Of a stretch of DNA of 64,000 nucleotides, positions 54,140 to 62,440 are shown in pieces. The notes beneath the pieces were generated by a model. That model was not told the DNA's origin and ran no database searches. It saw nothing but the letters and a program-made list of their open reading frames with translations. The DNA comes from Oceanobacillus rekensis. GTDB taxonomy: Bacteria; Bacillota; Bacilli; Bacillales; Amphibacillaceae. How positions within the stretch are numbered: position 1 is the stretch's first letter; every line of letters starts with the position of its first letter. Position numbers and translations under genes: made by a program. The DNA lies in the NCBI RefSeq assembly GCF_002153375.1, contig NZ_MTBQ01000006.1:124001-188000 (forward strand), given 5' to 3'.

Positions 54140-54242
54140 CCAACGAATAAGAAATTTATATGAACTTTCGATTATTACACCTCTAAGAAATGTTCCAAAA
54201 TGGTATACTAATGGTACATTAGTAAATAGGCCGGTGTATTTA

Positions 54243-54623
54243 ATGAATTATATTAAAAAACTTTTCTTAATTATAATAGGTTCGATTTCCTTATTTTTTG
54301 GGGTTTTAGGGATATTTCTCCCATTATTGCCAACAACTCCACTGCTACTGTTGGCAGCGGCATGTTATGTTCGGAGTTCTGAAAAACTATATACATGGTT
54401 GATAACGAATAAATATTTTGGTTCCTATATTTTAAACTATAGGAATGGTAAAGGGATTCCATTGAAAGCTAAAATTATCGGGGTAACCTTATTATGGATT
54501 TCCTTGCTTTATACAATCATATTTGTCATACCTTTACTGATTGTGAAAGTACTGTTATTTTTAACAGGTTCTTATTTCACATGGTTTATTCTTAAACAAA
54601 AAACTTTGCAAAAAACGGTATAA
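54243..54623 (+). CDS. DUF454 (YbaN family) membrane protein
   Basis: A 126-residue protein with the family motif LGVLGIFLPLLPTTPLLLLAAACYVRSSEKLYTWLI (in pieces, about residues 20-55), then KYFGSYILNYRNGKGIPLKAK and two more helices. YbaN-family proteins are small inner membrane proteins of unknown function. The ATG at 54243 follows only a weak ribosome site; ATG codon context at 54234 is a GTG. It is 15 nt before the alpha/beta hydrolase gene. Confidence 0.85.
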   Translation: MNYIKKLFLIIIGSISLFFGVLGIFLPLLPTTPLLLLAAACYVRSSEKLYTWLITNKYFGSYILNYRNGKGIPLKAKIIGVTLLWISLLYTIIFVIPLLIVKVLLFLTGSYFTWFILKQKTLQKTV

Positions 54624-54637
54624 ATGAGGGTTGCTTC

Positions 54638-55447
54638 TTGGGAAACAAACATATTATAACTATGGTGACAACATCTATGCTCGTCTTTGGGGTCGTCGGC
54701 GTCCTATACATGCCAAATAAGACGAAATCTGAATTTTACTATGGGGAGCCAACTGTATTTATCCATGGTTATAAAGGAACAGTGAATTCATTTGGATCAA
54801 TGCTCCATCGTTTCGAGAAAAAATATGGATGGGGAAATAAAGGCTTGGTTTATTACGTTTCCAAAGAAGGTAGAATACGTGATTATAATTTGAATAGAGG
54901 GAGGAATGCTCCAACCTTTGTTCAAATCATCCTTGAAAATAACCGAGCAAATTTTGCGGATAGTACAGAATGGGTTTCATCTGTTCTTCATCATATGAAG
55001 GAAAAATATCAAATGGAGTCCGTAAATATAGTAGGACATTCCATGGGTGGTATAATAGCCTTGAAATATGCGACTGAGAGTGCAGGAAACGATTATCCTA
55101 AAGTAAATAAATTAATTACTATCGGCAGTCCTTTTGATGGAATTTACAGTGAAGAATATTTCAGGCTTCACAGGGATCCAGCGGCAATAGATTTAAAACC
55201 TGACTCACTTGCACTTCAACTGTTGAGAGAAGGTACATTTCCTTCAGATATCGATGTATTAAATATAGGGAGTACAGGAGATGTGGTCGCAACCCCAAAA
55301 AGTGTGCAGGCATTACGAATGATTATACCGTCAGGGAACTTTCATGAGATTATGATTGAAAATGAAAAATTGGGTCATAGTGCATTACATGAAAATAAAG
55401 AAGTAGATAAAATGATACATTCTTTTTTGTGGCAAGATGATGGGTAA
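54638..55447 (+). CDS. DUF915-type alpha/beta hydrolase, probably membrane-anchored
   Basis: A 269-residue protein with an N-terminal hydrophobic anchor (about residues 7-24), then the alpha/beta hydrolase core: PTVFIHGYKGT with oxyanion His-Gly near 38, VNIVGHSMGGIIALKYA with nucleophile Ser near 136, and a C-terminal GHSALHEN with the catalytic His near 250. DUF915 hydrolases of Firmicutes are secreted or surface-bound with unknown substrate. TTG 54638 follows GAGGG. A terminator follows. Confidence 0.85.
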   Translation: MGNKHIITMVTTSMLVFGVVGVLYMPNKTKSEFYYGEPTVFIHGYKGTVNSFGSMLHRFEKKYGWGNKGLVYYVSKEGRIRDYNLNRGRNAPTFVQIILENNRANFADSTEWVSSVLHHMKEKYQMESVNIVGHSMGGIIALKYATESAGNDYPKVNKLITIGSPFDGIYSEEYFRLHRDPAAIDLKPDSLALQLLREGTFPSDIDVLNIGSTGDVVATPKSVQALRMIIPSGNFHEIMIENEKLGHSALHENKEVDKMIHSFLWQDDG

Positions 55448-55479
55448 TAACTTACAATAGATAAAGATTAATGATAAAG

Positions 55480-55510
55480 AAATCACCATCCAAATTTAGG
55501 TGATTTTTTT
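55480..55510 (+). terminator. terminator of the DUF454-hydrolase pair
   Basis: AAATCACC-ATCCAAATTTA-GGTGATTT with a seven-T tract. Confidence 0.85.
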
Positions 55511-55572
55511 CACTATCTGTGCAACTTTTTGACAACTACTACTTGAATAACTTTTTAAAAGGAATGATATGC

Positions 55573-56487
55573 GTGTTAACGAATCATCATATGTACGATA
55601 AATTAATACAGATAACTGCGAAGAGTAATGTGATGATGAATGAGCTCTTAAAAGATCATACGTATACTCGTTTAGGTGGGAAAGCCGATTTTTATGTAAC
55701 ACCTGAGACTTACAACCAAGTACAAGATATTATAAAATTAGCCAATCGAGAAAATATTGCTTTTACCATGCTTGGAAATGGTTCAAACCTAATTGTCAAA
55801 GATGGCGGTATTCGTGGGATTGTAATGAATCTGCAAAAGCTCGCAGATATAAAGACGGTCGGTAATACGATGATTGCCGGTAGCGGGGCGCGAATCATTG
55901 ATGTTTCCCGAGAAGCTCTGAAAGAGAAGCTTGCCGGCTTGGAATTTGCTTGTGGAATACCAGGATCTGTTGGTGGAGCCCTATTCATGAATGCTGGTGC
56001 ATATGGCGGCGAGATTAAAGATGTTCTCAAAAGCACTGTCGTAGTTAACCGTGAAGGTGAGATTCTAACGTTGACTGCCGATCAGTTGGATTTGGATTAT
56101 CGTACGAGTAACATACCTGATAATGGCTATATTGTTCTGGAAGCGACTTTCACACTCGAGCATGGGGATTATGATGCAATTAAGGGAATCATGGATGATT
56201 TGACCAATCGCCGTGAAACAAAGCAGCCACTTGAATACCCCTCCTGTGGAAGTGTGTTTAAACGTCCGCCAGGCTATTTTGCTGGGAAATTGATCCAGGA
56301 TAGTGAGCTTCAAGGTAAACAGATTGGTGGTGCACAGGTGTCGCTTAAACATGCAGGCTTTATTGTTAATAGAGACAATGCGACAGCAAAGGAATACATT
56401 GCTCTCATTCATTTTGTGCAAGATACTGTAAAAGAGCGATTTGATATCAATCTGGAGCGAGAAGTTAAGATAATTGGTGAAGATTAG
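55573..56487 (+). CDS. murB: UDP-N-acetylmuramate dehydrogenase
   Basis: A 304-residue FAD enzyme that makes UDP-MurNAc for peptidoglycan. TYTRLGGKADFYVTP near residue 29, LGNGSNLIVKDGGIRGIV (FAD loop), GIPGSVGGALFMNAGAYGGEI, YPSCGSVFKRPPGYFAG with the catalytic Ser near 230, and LEREVKIIGE at the end fit the type II staphylococcal-like MurB. AAAAGGA points to GTG at 55573 (9-nt spacing), which restores the usual length. It stands outside the mur-fts cluster, with its own terminator. Confidence 0.95.
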   Translation: MLTNHHMYDKLIQITAKSNVMMNELLKDHTYTRLGGKADFYVTPETYNQVQDIIKLANRENIAFTMLGNGSNLIVKDGGIRGIVMNLQKLADIKTVGNTMIAGSGARIIDVSREALKEKLAGLEFACGIPGSVGGALFMNAGAYGGEIKDVLKSTVVVNREGEILTLTADQLDLDYRTSNIPDNGYIVLEATFTLEHGDYDAIKGIMDDLTNRRETKQPLEYPSCGSVFKRPPGYFAGKLIQDSELQGKQIGGAQVSLKHAGFIVNRDNATAKEYIALIHFVQDTVKERFDINLEREVKIIGED

Positions 56488-56498
56488 GCAGAATAACG

Positions 56499-56542
56499 AA
56501 TACGCTGTGAACACTCTTCGTGAGTGTCCACAGCGTATTTTT
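56499..56542 (+). terminator. terminator of murB
   Basis: ATACGCTGTGAACACTC and GAGTGTCCACAGCGTAT form a 17-position stem with one mismatch and a TTCGT loop, followed by TTTTG. Confidence 0.92.
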
Positions 56543-56548
56543 GCTAAA

Positions 56549-56600
56549 CGCGGAATAAAGATGATATGCGCGGAATAAAGTCACGAATTCGCGGAAAAGC
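56549..56600. repeat. short direct repeat CGCGGAATAAAG, three copies
   Basis: CGCGGAATAAAG at 56549 and 56569, and the variant CGCGGAAAAGC at 56590, with a period of 20-21 nt. It lies between convergent murB and ehuA. Confidence 0.7.
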
Positions 56601-56645
56601 ATAAGCTAAATGCACTCCCATCATGGGAAAGTGAAGCAACAAAAA

Positions 56646-57416
56646 TTATTTCCTAAACCGATGCAAGAATTCTTGCAAGCGTTCATTTGTCGAATGTTCA
56701 ATAACTTGGCTTGCTGTTCCTTGCTCAGCAATGACACCTTCATCAAGGAACAGAACCTTATCAGCTATATCCAGAGCAAAGTCCATTTCATGTGTAACAA
56801 GAACCATTGCCATGTCATCGTTTTTGGCGATATCACGGATGACCTCAAGAACTTCTCCAACTAATTCTGGATCAAGTGCAGAAGTTACTTCATCAAATAA
56901 CATAATTTTAGGGCGCATAACCAATGCACGAGCCATTGCAACACGTTGTTTTTGACCACCCGAAAGCTGACTTGGATAGTTATTTAGTTTATCACCTAGT
57001 CCAACCCTGTCGAGCATCTGAATGGAACGGTCACGTACTTCTTCCTTGGCTTCTTTTTTTACATGAATTGGTGCAGTCATACAGTTTTCCAATATTGTCA
57101 TATGTGGGAAAAGATTAAAGTGCTGGAATACCATGCCGATATCCCCACGTATTTCCCTTAAATGTTTTTCATTTGCTCGAACCATTTGACCTTTCTTTTC
57201 CATTTTCCATAGGTTGGTACCACCAACGATAATATCACCAGACGTGGGTTCTTCCAATGTCATCAGCATCCGAATAATCGTTGTCTTCCCAGAACCACTT
57301 GGTCCAATAACTGCTACTTTTTCTGCTGAATTAATATCCAAATTGATTCCTTTCAAGACTTGTGTATCGCCAAAGGATTTATGAACATCCTGAAATTTTA
57401 CTATTGGTTCAGTCAT
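56646..57416 (-). CDS. ehuA: ectoine/hydroxyectoine ABC transporter ATP-binding protein
   Basis: A 256-residue polar-amino-acid-type ATPase: Walker A GPSGSGKTT near residue 37, Q-loop MVFQHFNLFPHMTILENC, signature QLSGGQKQRVAMARAL, Walker B KIMLFDEVTSALDPE and H-loop VTHEMDFA. It is the last gene of ehuBCDA. The ectoine call rests on the operon's EhuB, since this ATPase family alone does not reveal substrate. AAAAGGAGC precedes the ATG. Confidence 0.87.
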   Translation of the reverse strand: MTEPIVKFQDVHKSFGDTQVLKGINLDINSAEKVAVIGPSGSGKTTIIRMLMTLEEPTSGDIIVGGTNLWKMEKKGQMVRANEKHLREIRGDIGMVFQHFNLFPHMTILENCMTAPIHVKKEAKEEVRDRSIQMLDRVGLGDKLNNYPSQLSGGQKQRVAMARALVMRPKIMLFDEVTSALDPELVGEVLEVIRDIAKNDDMAMVLVTHEMDFALDIADKVLFLDEGVIAEQGTASQVIEHSTNERLQEFLHRFRK

Positions 57417-57433
57417 TACATCACTGCTCCTTT

Positions 57434-58135
57434 TTAATTACCTTTTATAGTCGCATTCTTGTCAAAGCGCGTATTCATTTTTATTTCTAACTTTCTAATT
57501 AGGACTGCAGATGGATAGCTTAGTAATAAGAATATGATCCCAACGATTGTTAATGGCTCCAGGTATGCCCAGTTTTGTGCGCCGTAACTGTTAGCCATTA
57601 GCATTATACCAGCGACACCTATTATTGATGCAAGTGGCACCTCTTTAAACATAATAATAAAGTAGTTTCCAAGCATGGGAATAGTGGGTGGTAATGCTTG
57701 TGGTAAAATGACCTTTTTCCATTTATCAATTGTCGTAAAATTCAATGCTCTAGATGCTTCCCATTGACCCTTATCAACACTTTCAATACCAGAACGATAG
57801 ATTTCCCCTATATATGTACTGAAATGAATCCCTAGGCCGATTACTGCACTTGTGAATGGGCTTAAGGTTACCCCAATCCCTGGTATCATAGGCCATGCGT
57901 AATAAATAAAAAACAACTGAACGAGGGGAGGTGTCGAGCGAATGAATTCCATGATCCATGTAACAACAAAGTGAAATACCTTATTTGGCAATCTGCGCAA
58001 GAATGTCCAGACAAAACCAAATAGAAGAGCAAATAAATAGGATGCAATCGTCAGTCCAACCGTGTAGCCTAAACCTTGCAAGACAAATGGTAAGGCATCC
58101 AGAAATGTATCCCAACTCCAATACGTAGAATTCAT
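57434..58135 (-). CDS. ehuD: ectoine/hydroxyectoine ABC transporter permease EhuD
   Basis: A 233-residue permease of the His/Glu/Gln/Arg (HEAA) group with five helices and the motif HFSTYIGEIYRSGIESVDKGQWEASRALN near residues 112-140. GLGYTVGLTIASYLFALLFGFVW marks the first helices. It pairs with EhuC. TTG 58147 directly abuts the Shine-Dalgarno sequence, so I use the ATG at 58135, one nt after the ehuC stop. Confidence 0.87.
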   Translation of the reverse strand: MNSTYWSWDTFLDALPFVLQGLGYTVGLTIASYLFALLFGFVWTFLRRLPNKVFHFVVTWIMEFIRSTPPLVQLFFIYYAWPMIPGIGVTLSPFTSAVIGLGIHFSTYIGEIYRSGIESVDKGQWEASRALNFTTIDKWKKVILPQALPPTIPMLGNYFIIMFKEVPLASIIGVAGIMLMANSYGAQNWAYLEPLTIVGIIFLLLSYPSAVLIRKLEIKMNTRFDKNATIKGN

Positions 58136-58136
58136 T

Positions 58137-58805
58137 TTAGCTAGCAACTCCTTTCTTGGAAATGCTTTCTCCTTTTCTTGTTAACCAAATCAATGGAAGT
58201 GCAATGATAAAGTAGAAAACAAGTACTAGGAAATAGACAAGTGGTGCTTGTGAGAGATTGGAACTTCTTATAATATCTCCATGATATAAGATGTCGTTCA
58301 TACCGATTAAGGAGACTAAGGACGTACCTTTTAATATTTGAATCGTATAATTACCGAACTCAGGCAGCATCATACGTACTGCTTGAGGGAAAATAATCAG
58401 TCTCATCCGCTGAAAACTTGACATGTTGAGAGCTGTTGCAGCTTCCGTTTGGCCTTTTGCTACAGATAGAATCGAGCCACGGACAACTTCTGAAAGGTAT
58501 GCACCATAATTCAATCCGATTGCAATGACACCAATCCACCAATTGGAACCGAGTTCTATTCCAAAGAGCATCGGGACGGCGTAGAAAAGCCAAAATAACT
58601 GAACAATTAAGGAGGTTCCACGAAATACTTCAACATAAAAACCGGTGAATTTTCGAATGAAAATGTTTTTGGAAAGACGGCATAATCCAGCAATAAATGC
58701 CATTAGATAAGCAAAGACCGCTGAGGCAAGAAGTACACTTATTGTAATGCCCAGACCCCTAGAGAGTTGTGGTACAATCTCAATTATCGCATTAATCGTA
58801 ATCAC
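58137..58805 (-). CDS. ehuC: ectoine/hydroxyectoine ABC transporter permease EhuC
   Basis: A 222-residue HEAA-type permease: RGLGITISVLLASAVFAYLMAF, FYVEVFRGTSLIVQLFWLFYAVP, NYGAYLSEVVRGSILSVAKGQTEAATALN and LPEFGNYTIQILKGTSLVSLIG. The start is odd. GTG 58805 sits inside the AAGGAGTG ribosome site, and the ideally spaced codon is ATT at 58796; no ATG lies near. Translation may start at GTG or at the rare ATT. It follows ehuB after a terminator-like hairpin. Confidence 0.87.
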   Translation of the reverse strand: MITINAIIEIVPQLSRGLGITISVLLASAVFAYLMAFIAGLCRLSKNIFIRKFTGFYVEVFRGTSLIVQLFWLFYAVPMLFGIELGSNWWIGVIAIGLNYGAYLSEVVRGSILSVAKGQTEAATALNMSSFQRMRLIIFPQAVRMMLPEFGNYTIQILKGTSLVSLIGMNDILYHGDIIRSSNLSQAPLVYFLVLVFYFIIALPLIWLTRKGESISKKGVAS

Positions 58806-58867
58806 TCCTTCATTAATTTATTGTTTATATATAATGTTTATGTAAGGCATCATTTCTCTAACCTTGA

Positions 58868-58912
58868 AAAAAATAGGGTCAGTCCCCTGGGTGAGGGAAC
58901 CGAACCCTATGG
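58868..58912 (-). terminator. intercistronic terminator-like hairpin between ehuB and ehuC
   Basis: ATAGGGTTCGGTTCCC and GGGGACTGACCCTAT pair imperfectly around TCACCCA and are followed by seven T on the minus strand. It would reduce read-through from ehuB into the permease genes. Confidence 0.8.
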
Positions 58913-58943
58913 AGTCATCATTTCATGGTTAATATTTCAGTGT

Positions 58944-59843
58944 TTACGCTTCACCATTACAAATTTGTTCTGTTGTTATTGTATCAACAGGGACAAAGTT
59001 GCTTTCTCCACTGAAACCGTTAGCTTCTAATAGTTCAGAAATTGTTCCGTCTTCTTTCAATTCTGCTAGTTTCTCGTTGTAAGCGTCACGTAATTCGGTA
59101 TTTTCAAGACTGAATGCTGCTGCACCAAAACTTGGCACTCCCTGAATATCTGGTTGTTCAAATGATTCAACGAATTCCAACTCATCGGTATTAGCTGACT
59201 CTAACGCCATCTTAACTGTCATTTCCGTACCTGTTGTCGCATCGGCACGACCAGATTGTACGGCAGAGAATGTTGCTGGAATATCTGGTGCGGTTTGAAT
59301 TTGATCCTCACTAACACCTTCTGATTTCAAGAATTCAATTTCTGTAGCACCTTCCATAACGATTACTGATACATCCGGATTATTTGCTATGTCTTCATAG
59401 CTTTCTAACCCTTGTGGATTTCCAGCTTCAACGATAAGTCCTTCCCCATATTGCATCGTTGGTTCACTGAATGCTGCATTTTCGCAACGATCCGGATTAA
59501 TCGCCATACCAGCAGTAACAACATCAAATTGTCCTGCCTGTACACCGGGGATTAATTGACCGAAGTCAGCCAGTTGAGAATTCATTTCCTCAATACCAAG
59601 CTCTGCAAATACTGCTTGTGCAATATCTACCGAAGCCCCTTTCAGTTCCCCATCTCTCTCATATGCATATGGTTCTTCATTGGCAAAACCAATCGTAACG
59701 GAACCTGCTTCCTGTAATTCTTCGAGTTTGCTATCGCTTTCACTGGATTCTGATTCAGCGTTTGAATCACCCTCGTCAGATCCACAAGCAGCTAGAAGTA
59801 CGAGCATGGATGCGAAAAATAATGTAATTAATAATTTTTTCAA
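58944..59843 (-). CDS. ehuB: ectoine/hydroxyectoine-binding lipoprotein EhuB
   Basis: A 299-residue solute-binding protein of family 3. The signal peptide ends at lipobox LLAAC (Cys20). The mature part has VTIGFANEEPYAYERDGELKG, DIAQAVFAELGIEEM, LADFGQLIPGVQAGQFDVVTAGM, NPDRCENAAFSEPTMQYGEG and NPQGLESYEDIA, which are the hallmarks of EhuB, including the RCE-AFSEPT segment. Ectoine is taken up as osmoprotectant or nutrient. TTG 59843 follows GGGAGGT with 8-nt spacing. The gene is first in the operon. Confidence 0.88.
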   Translation of the reverse strand: MKKLLITLFFASMLVLLAACGSDEGDSNAESESSESDSKLEELQEAGSVTIGFANEEPYAYERDGELKGASVDIAQAVFAELGIEEMNSQLADFGQLIPGVQAGQFDVVTAGMAINPDRCENAAFSEPTMQYGEGLIVEAGNPQGLESYEDIANNPDVSVIVMEGATEIEFLKSEGVSEDQIQTAPDIPATFSAVQSGRADATTGTEMTVKMALESANTDELEFVESFEQPDIQGVPSFGAAAFSLENTELRDAYNEKLAELKEDGTISELLEANGFSGESNFVPVDTITTEQICNGEA

Positions 59844-59849
59844 AACTAA

Positions 59850-60240
59850 AGACCTCCCTTTGTATTGTAGTGCGTGTAAACTATAATTCTCTCTATTGGT
59901 GACTTTTTACTAGGTATATATCACCGTATATTGCCTGAAAAAAAAGAATGAAAGAATTAAGGTTCCAACATTCATAAGATAATGTTATAGAATTTTAAAT
60001 TTTCCTTCAAGTTCTGTATCTTTTGATAACTTGCAATTTACCTCCATATTCCTTGTTTAAACTACATAGACTCGAAGAAACAGAAAGATAATCCGAAATA
60101 TTGCCGAATGCTCTTGGATACACCAAATTCAGTGTAGGAAGTATGACGAGAATTTAAAAACGATTGAAAAGGTAGAAGTTGTGGTTTAATCTATATATAA
60201 AGAATAATCCATATAGATGAAGCAAAGTGGGGTTTTAATT
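59850..60240. other. intergenic region without a recognised gene
   Basis: The 390 nt between divergent ehuB and the YtzI-like gene are AT-rich and hold no ORF with a ribosome site. They must carry both promoters, but I could not assign boxes with confidence. Confidence 0.5.
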
Positions 60241-60241
60241 A

Positions 60242-60415
60242 ATGGGGACTTATTTAACTGTAGGCATAGTATCATTGGTTTTTGTAGGAATGGTTGTCGC
60301 ACTTTCACTTGTTACTTTGTCAAAAGGTTACGGATACAAGCATTCCGTCGATTCATTACCAGATAACGATAAAGAGGAAGATATTGAAAATGGAGATAAT
60401 AAAAAGCAAGAATAA
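60242..60415 (+). CDS. YtzI-like small membrane protein
   Basis: A 57-residue ORF, MGTYLTVGIVSLVFVGMVV at the start, with one membrane helix (about residues 5-27), then LSKGYGYKHSVDSLPDNDKEED and a Lys/Asn/Glu tail. The helix followed by NKGYxxKHTxDP-like sequence resembles the YtzI peptide of Bacillus. GTGGGG precedes the ATG. A hairpin terminator (TTAGGTA-ATCC-TACCTAA plus five T) ends at 60447. Function unknown. Confidence 0.6.
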   Translation: MGTYLTVGIVSLVFVGMVVALSLVTLSKGYGYKHSVDSLPDNDKEEDIENGDNKKQE

Positions 60416-60417
60416 CA

Positions 60418-60447
60418 GTTAGGTAATCCTACCTAATTTTTGGAAGG
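60418..60447 (+). terminator. terminator of the YtzI-like gene
   Basis: GTTAGGTA-ATCC-TACCTAA followed by TTTTTGG, 3 nt after the stop codon. Confidence 0.75.
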
Positions 60448-60599
60448 TGAGATCCGCGCCACAGATTTGGCGATAGGAAACTAGGGACAAAACCCCCGCG
60501 CATGGGCGGAGAAGTCTCCGTAGGATTTATGCAGATTAGAAAGTTTATCCCTTCCTACCTGGATAAAAAGATCGCACTTTTTATTAGTGCGATCTTTTT
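60447..60599 (+). ncRNA. GC-rich structured intergenic region, candidate small RNA
   Basis: Between the YtzI-like terminator and the next gene lie clear stems: CGCCA/TGGCG (60457-60472), then two mutually exclusive hairpins CCGC/GCGG (60496-60509) and CGGAG/CTCCG (60507-60520), then GTAGGA/TCCTAC (60520-60558). A strong bidirectional terminator AAAAAGATCGCAC/GTGCGATCTTTTT (60565-60599) closes it. It is GC-rich in an AT-rich genome and I do not recognise a known RNA family. Confidence 0.4.
60565..60599. terminator. bidirectional terminator overlapping the end of the dioxygenase gene
   Basis: AAAAAGATCGCAC-TTTTTATTA-GTGCGATCTTTTT is a perfect 13-bp stem with T runs on both strands. The right arm contains the last codons and its loop the stop codon of the minus-strand gene. 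Confidence 0.9.
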
Positions 60600-61561
60600 G
60601 TCTCCAATGGTTCGATGATTGCTTCAATTTTCTTGCGCTGTCCTTCTAAGTATGGAGGTAGTGCCAAGGATTCTCCGAGATCTTCAAATTCTTCATCGGT
60701 TACAAAACCAGGGCCATCTGTTGCAAGTTCAAACATTATTCCATTTGGATCTCTAAAATATAAGGATCTAAAGTAAAAACGGTCTACCATACCGGAATTT
60801 GGCAGTTGAATTTCTTCCAGGCGATCTTTCCATTTTGTTAATTCTTCCCTATCTTTGACACGAAATGCCACATGATGAACACTTCCGCGTCCAGGTCTCT
60901 CCTGAGGAAGGTCTTTTCTTTCTTCCAGATGAACCTCTGCACCTGTTCCACCATCGCCAGTTGAGAATACAAGAATATCGGGTTGATTAGCAATGTCAGA
61001 GGGATAACTGCCCACCTGCTTGAATGTCAAAAGTTTAGTTAATATGTTCACGGTTGGTTCAGGCTTACGCACAGTTAATTTCGAAGGTCCAAGGCCAATA
61101 ATTCCTTTATCTATGGGAACAGGACTACGATCCCAAACCTTCCCACCTGCAACTCCACTATTGTTCTCATCAGAAACGAGTGTCAACCGTTGTTGTTCTG
61201 GATCGCGGAAATGAATTACTTTACGTTCTCCTTGCATTGTAATACCATCGTGATCTACATTATGGTTGGTTAAACGTTCCTGCCAATATTCCAATGCTTT
61301 GTTATCCGGAACACGTAGCGAAGTTGATGATATGCTACCAACTCCTGGATGTGTGGCTCCTGCATTAGGTATTTCAAAGAATGTCAAATCGGTACCCGGA
61401 TTCCCTGCTTCATCCGCATAAAACAAGTGATACATTGATGTATCGTCCTGATTTACCGTTTTTTTAACAAGTCGCATACCAAGGACTTCTGTATAAAAAT
61501 GGAAATTATCTTTCGCGTTTTTTGTAATAGCAGATACATGATGAATACCTATTATTTCCAT
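60584..61561 (-). CDS. ring-cleaving dioxygenase of the MhqA/MhqO type
   Basis: A 325-residue two-module VOC protein. Module one begins IIGIHHVSAITKNAKDNFHFYTEVLGMRLVKKTVNQDD with the first metal His, and YHLFYADEAGNPGTDLTFFE. Module two has SVHHVAFRVKDREEL with the second His and FRDPNGIMFELATDGPGF with the metal Glu. Bacillus homologues MhqA and MhqO respond to quinones. AGGAGG precedes the ATG at 61561; the in-frame extension to 61636 lacks a ribosome site. Substrate and regulator here are not certain. Confidence 0.87.
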   Translation of the reverse strand: MEIIGIHHVSAITKNAKDNFHFYTEVLGMRLVKKTVNQDDTSMYHLFYADEAGNPGTDLTFFEIPNAGATHPGVGSISSTSLRVPDNKALEYWQERLTNHNVDHDGITMQGERKVIHFRDPEQQRLTLVSDENNSGVAGGKVWDRSPVPIDKGIIGLGPSKLTVRKPEPTVNILTKLLTFKQVGSYPSDIANQPDILVFSTGDGGTGAEVHLEERKDLPQERPGRGSVHHVAFRVKDREELTKWKDRLEEIQLPNSGMVDRFYFRSLYFRDPNGIMFELATDGPGFVTDEEFEDLGESLALPPYLEGQRKKIEAIIEPLETKRSH

Positions 61562-61585
61562 GAGTTTTCCTCCTAAAAATATCAA

Positions 61586-61689
61586 ACACCTTTTAATTGT
61601 GTATTTTAACGATACCAAAGGTGTATTTTTGAACATCCTCTTTAATTAAATATAAATTGATTATAGACTTAATTAGGTGTATTGTCCAA
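61586..61689 (-). promoter_or_regulatory. promoter and repeated AGGTGTATT motif upstream of the dioxygenase gene
   Basis: TTGGAC, an 18-nt spacer and TATAAT (61660-61689, minus strand) form a promoter. AATACACCT lies in the spacer (61675-61683), a second copy in the leader (61619-61627), and ACACCTTT/AAAGGTGT (61586-61593 and 61617-61624) are inverted arms. The MhqR consensus is not evident. Confidence 0.5.
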
Positions 61690-61719
61690 GTTGTAACTTG
61701 AAATTATAATGCTATCTTT

Positions 61720-62277
61720 TCACTGAGAGGAAGGGCGAATACCACTTTGGAGTTGGCGAAGACTCAAGTCAAAGGTCATTTGTAAGTGGGGATAATCTCT
61801 AAAGTTTCTAAAGTCTCCACCCCATTCAAAGCCTAACTCCTTTGCAATGTCAGCAACTTCAAACCAATCAGACTTTCCGTTATTATTGCCATCATATTGG
61901 ACGTCCCAGATGATTTTGGCTGCTTCGTTTTCCAGGGCATAATCAATCGCCAATCCATAGTTATGATATGATTCACCGCCTCTAGCATTTGTTACAATAT
62001 TACCGTCAGTCGTTCTTCCTTGTTCATATAATTGATCTTGCTCTTCAAACGTACGTATCTCTTCTGTAATAACGATGTTAATGTTAATATCGGAAACTTG
62101 TTCAACTAGAATATTTTTTCTTTCTTCTACGATGGGATGGAGTTCTGTAGGCATTGGAGCATTCGTCCCTAAATGTAAATAGTCTTCATCTTCCAGCTGG
62201 TTATATAGAAAGAATAGTATGACCAGAAATATAATCAAAATGATCCATATTACTAATGTGCCGGTGGAACCTTTCAT
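61720..62277 (-). CDS. cwlK: peptidoglycan L-alanyl-D-glutamate endopeptidase CwlK-like
   Basis: A 185-residue M15-family peptidase anchored by one N-terminal membrane helix (about residues 8-25). The zinc site is visible as SYHNYGLAIDY (His and Asp near 105-112) and DYPHLQMTF (His near 163). IRTFEEQDQLYEQGRT is the conserved substrate-loop region of CwlK/YcdD proteins, which cut between L-Ala and D-Glu. It acts in the wall outside the membrane. Monocistronic. Confidence 0.88.
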   Translation of the reverse strand: MKGSTGTLVIWIILIIFLVILFFLYNQLEDEDYLHLGTNAPMPTELHPIVEERKNILVEQVSDININIVITEEIRTFEEQDQLYEQGRTTDGNIVTNARGGESYHNYGLAIDYALENEAAKIIWDVQYDGNNNGKSDWFEVADIAKELGFEWGGDFRNFRDYPHLQMTFDLSLRQLQSGIRPSSQ

Positions 62278-62440
62278 AGAATAGCTTACTCCTTTAAATT
62301 GGATATACGTTCATCATAACATTTTAGAAGGAGTCCGCGCACGTGTAGGAAGAGAAAGATGAAGCATTCTGTTGCAGTATCATTCCAAAGGATTTAAAAT
62401 GAATGAATTAGCATATGCATCGATAGAAAGGGAATATAAT

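Noticed and set aside
56549-56600. CRISPR-like short repeat array
   Set aside because: The unit is 12 nt, spacers are 8-9 nt, only three copies exist, and no cas genes are near.
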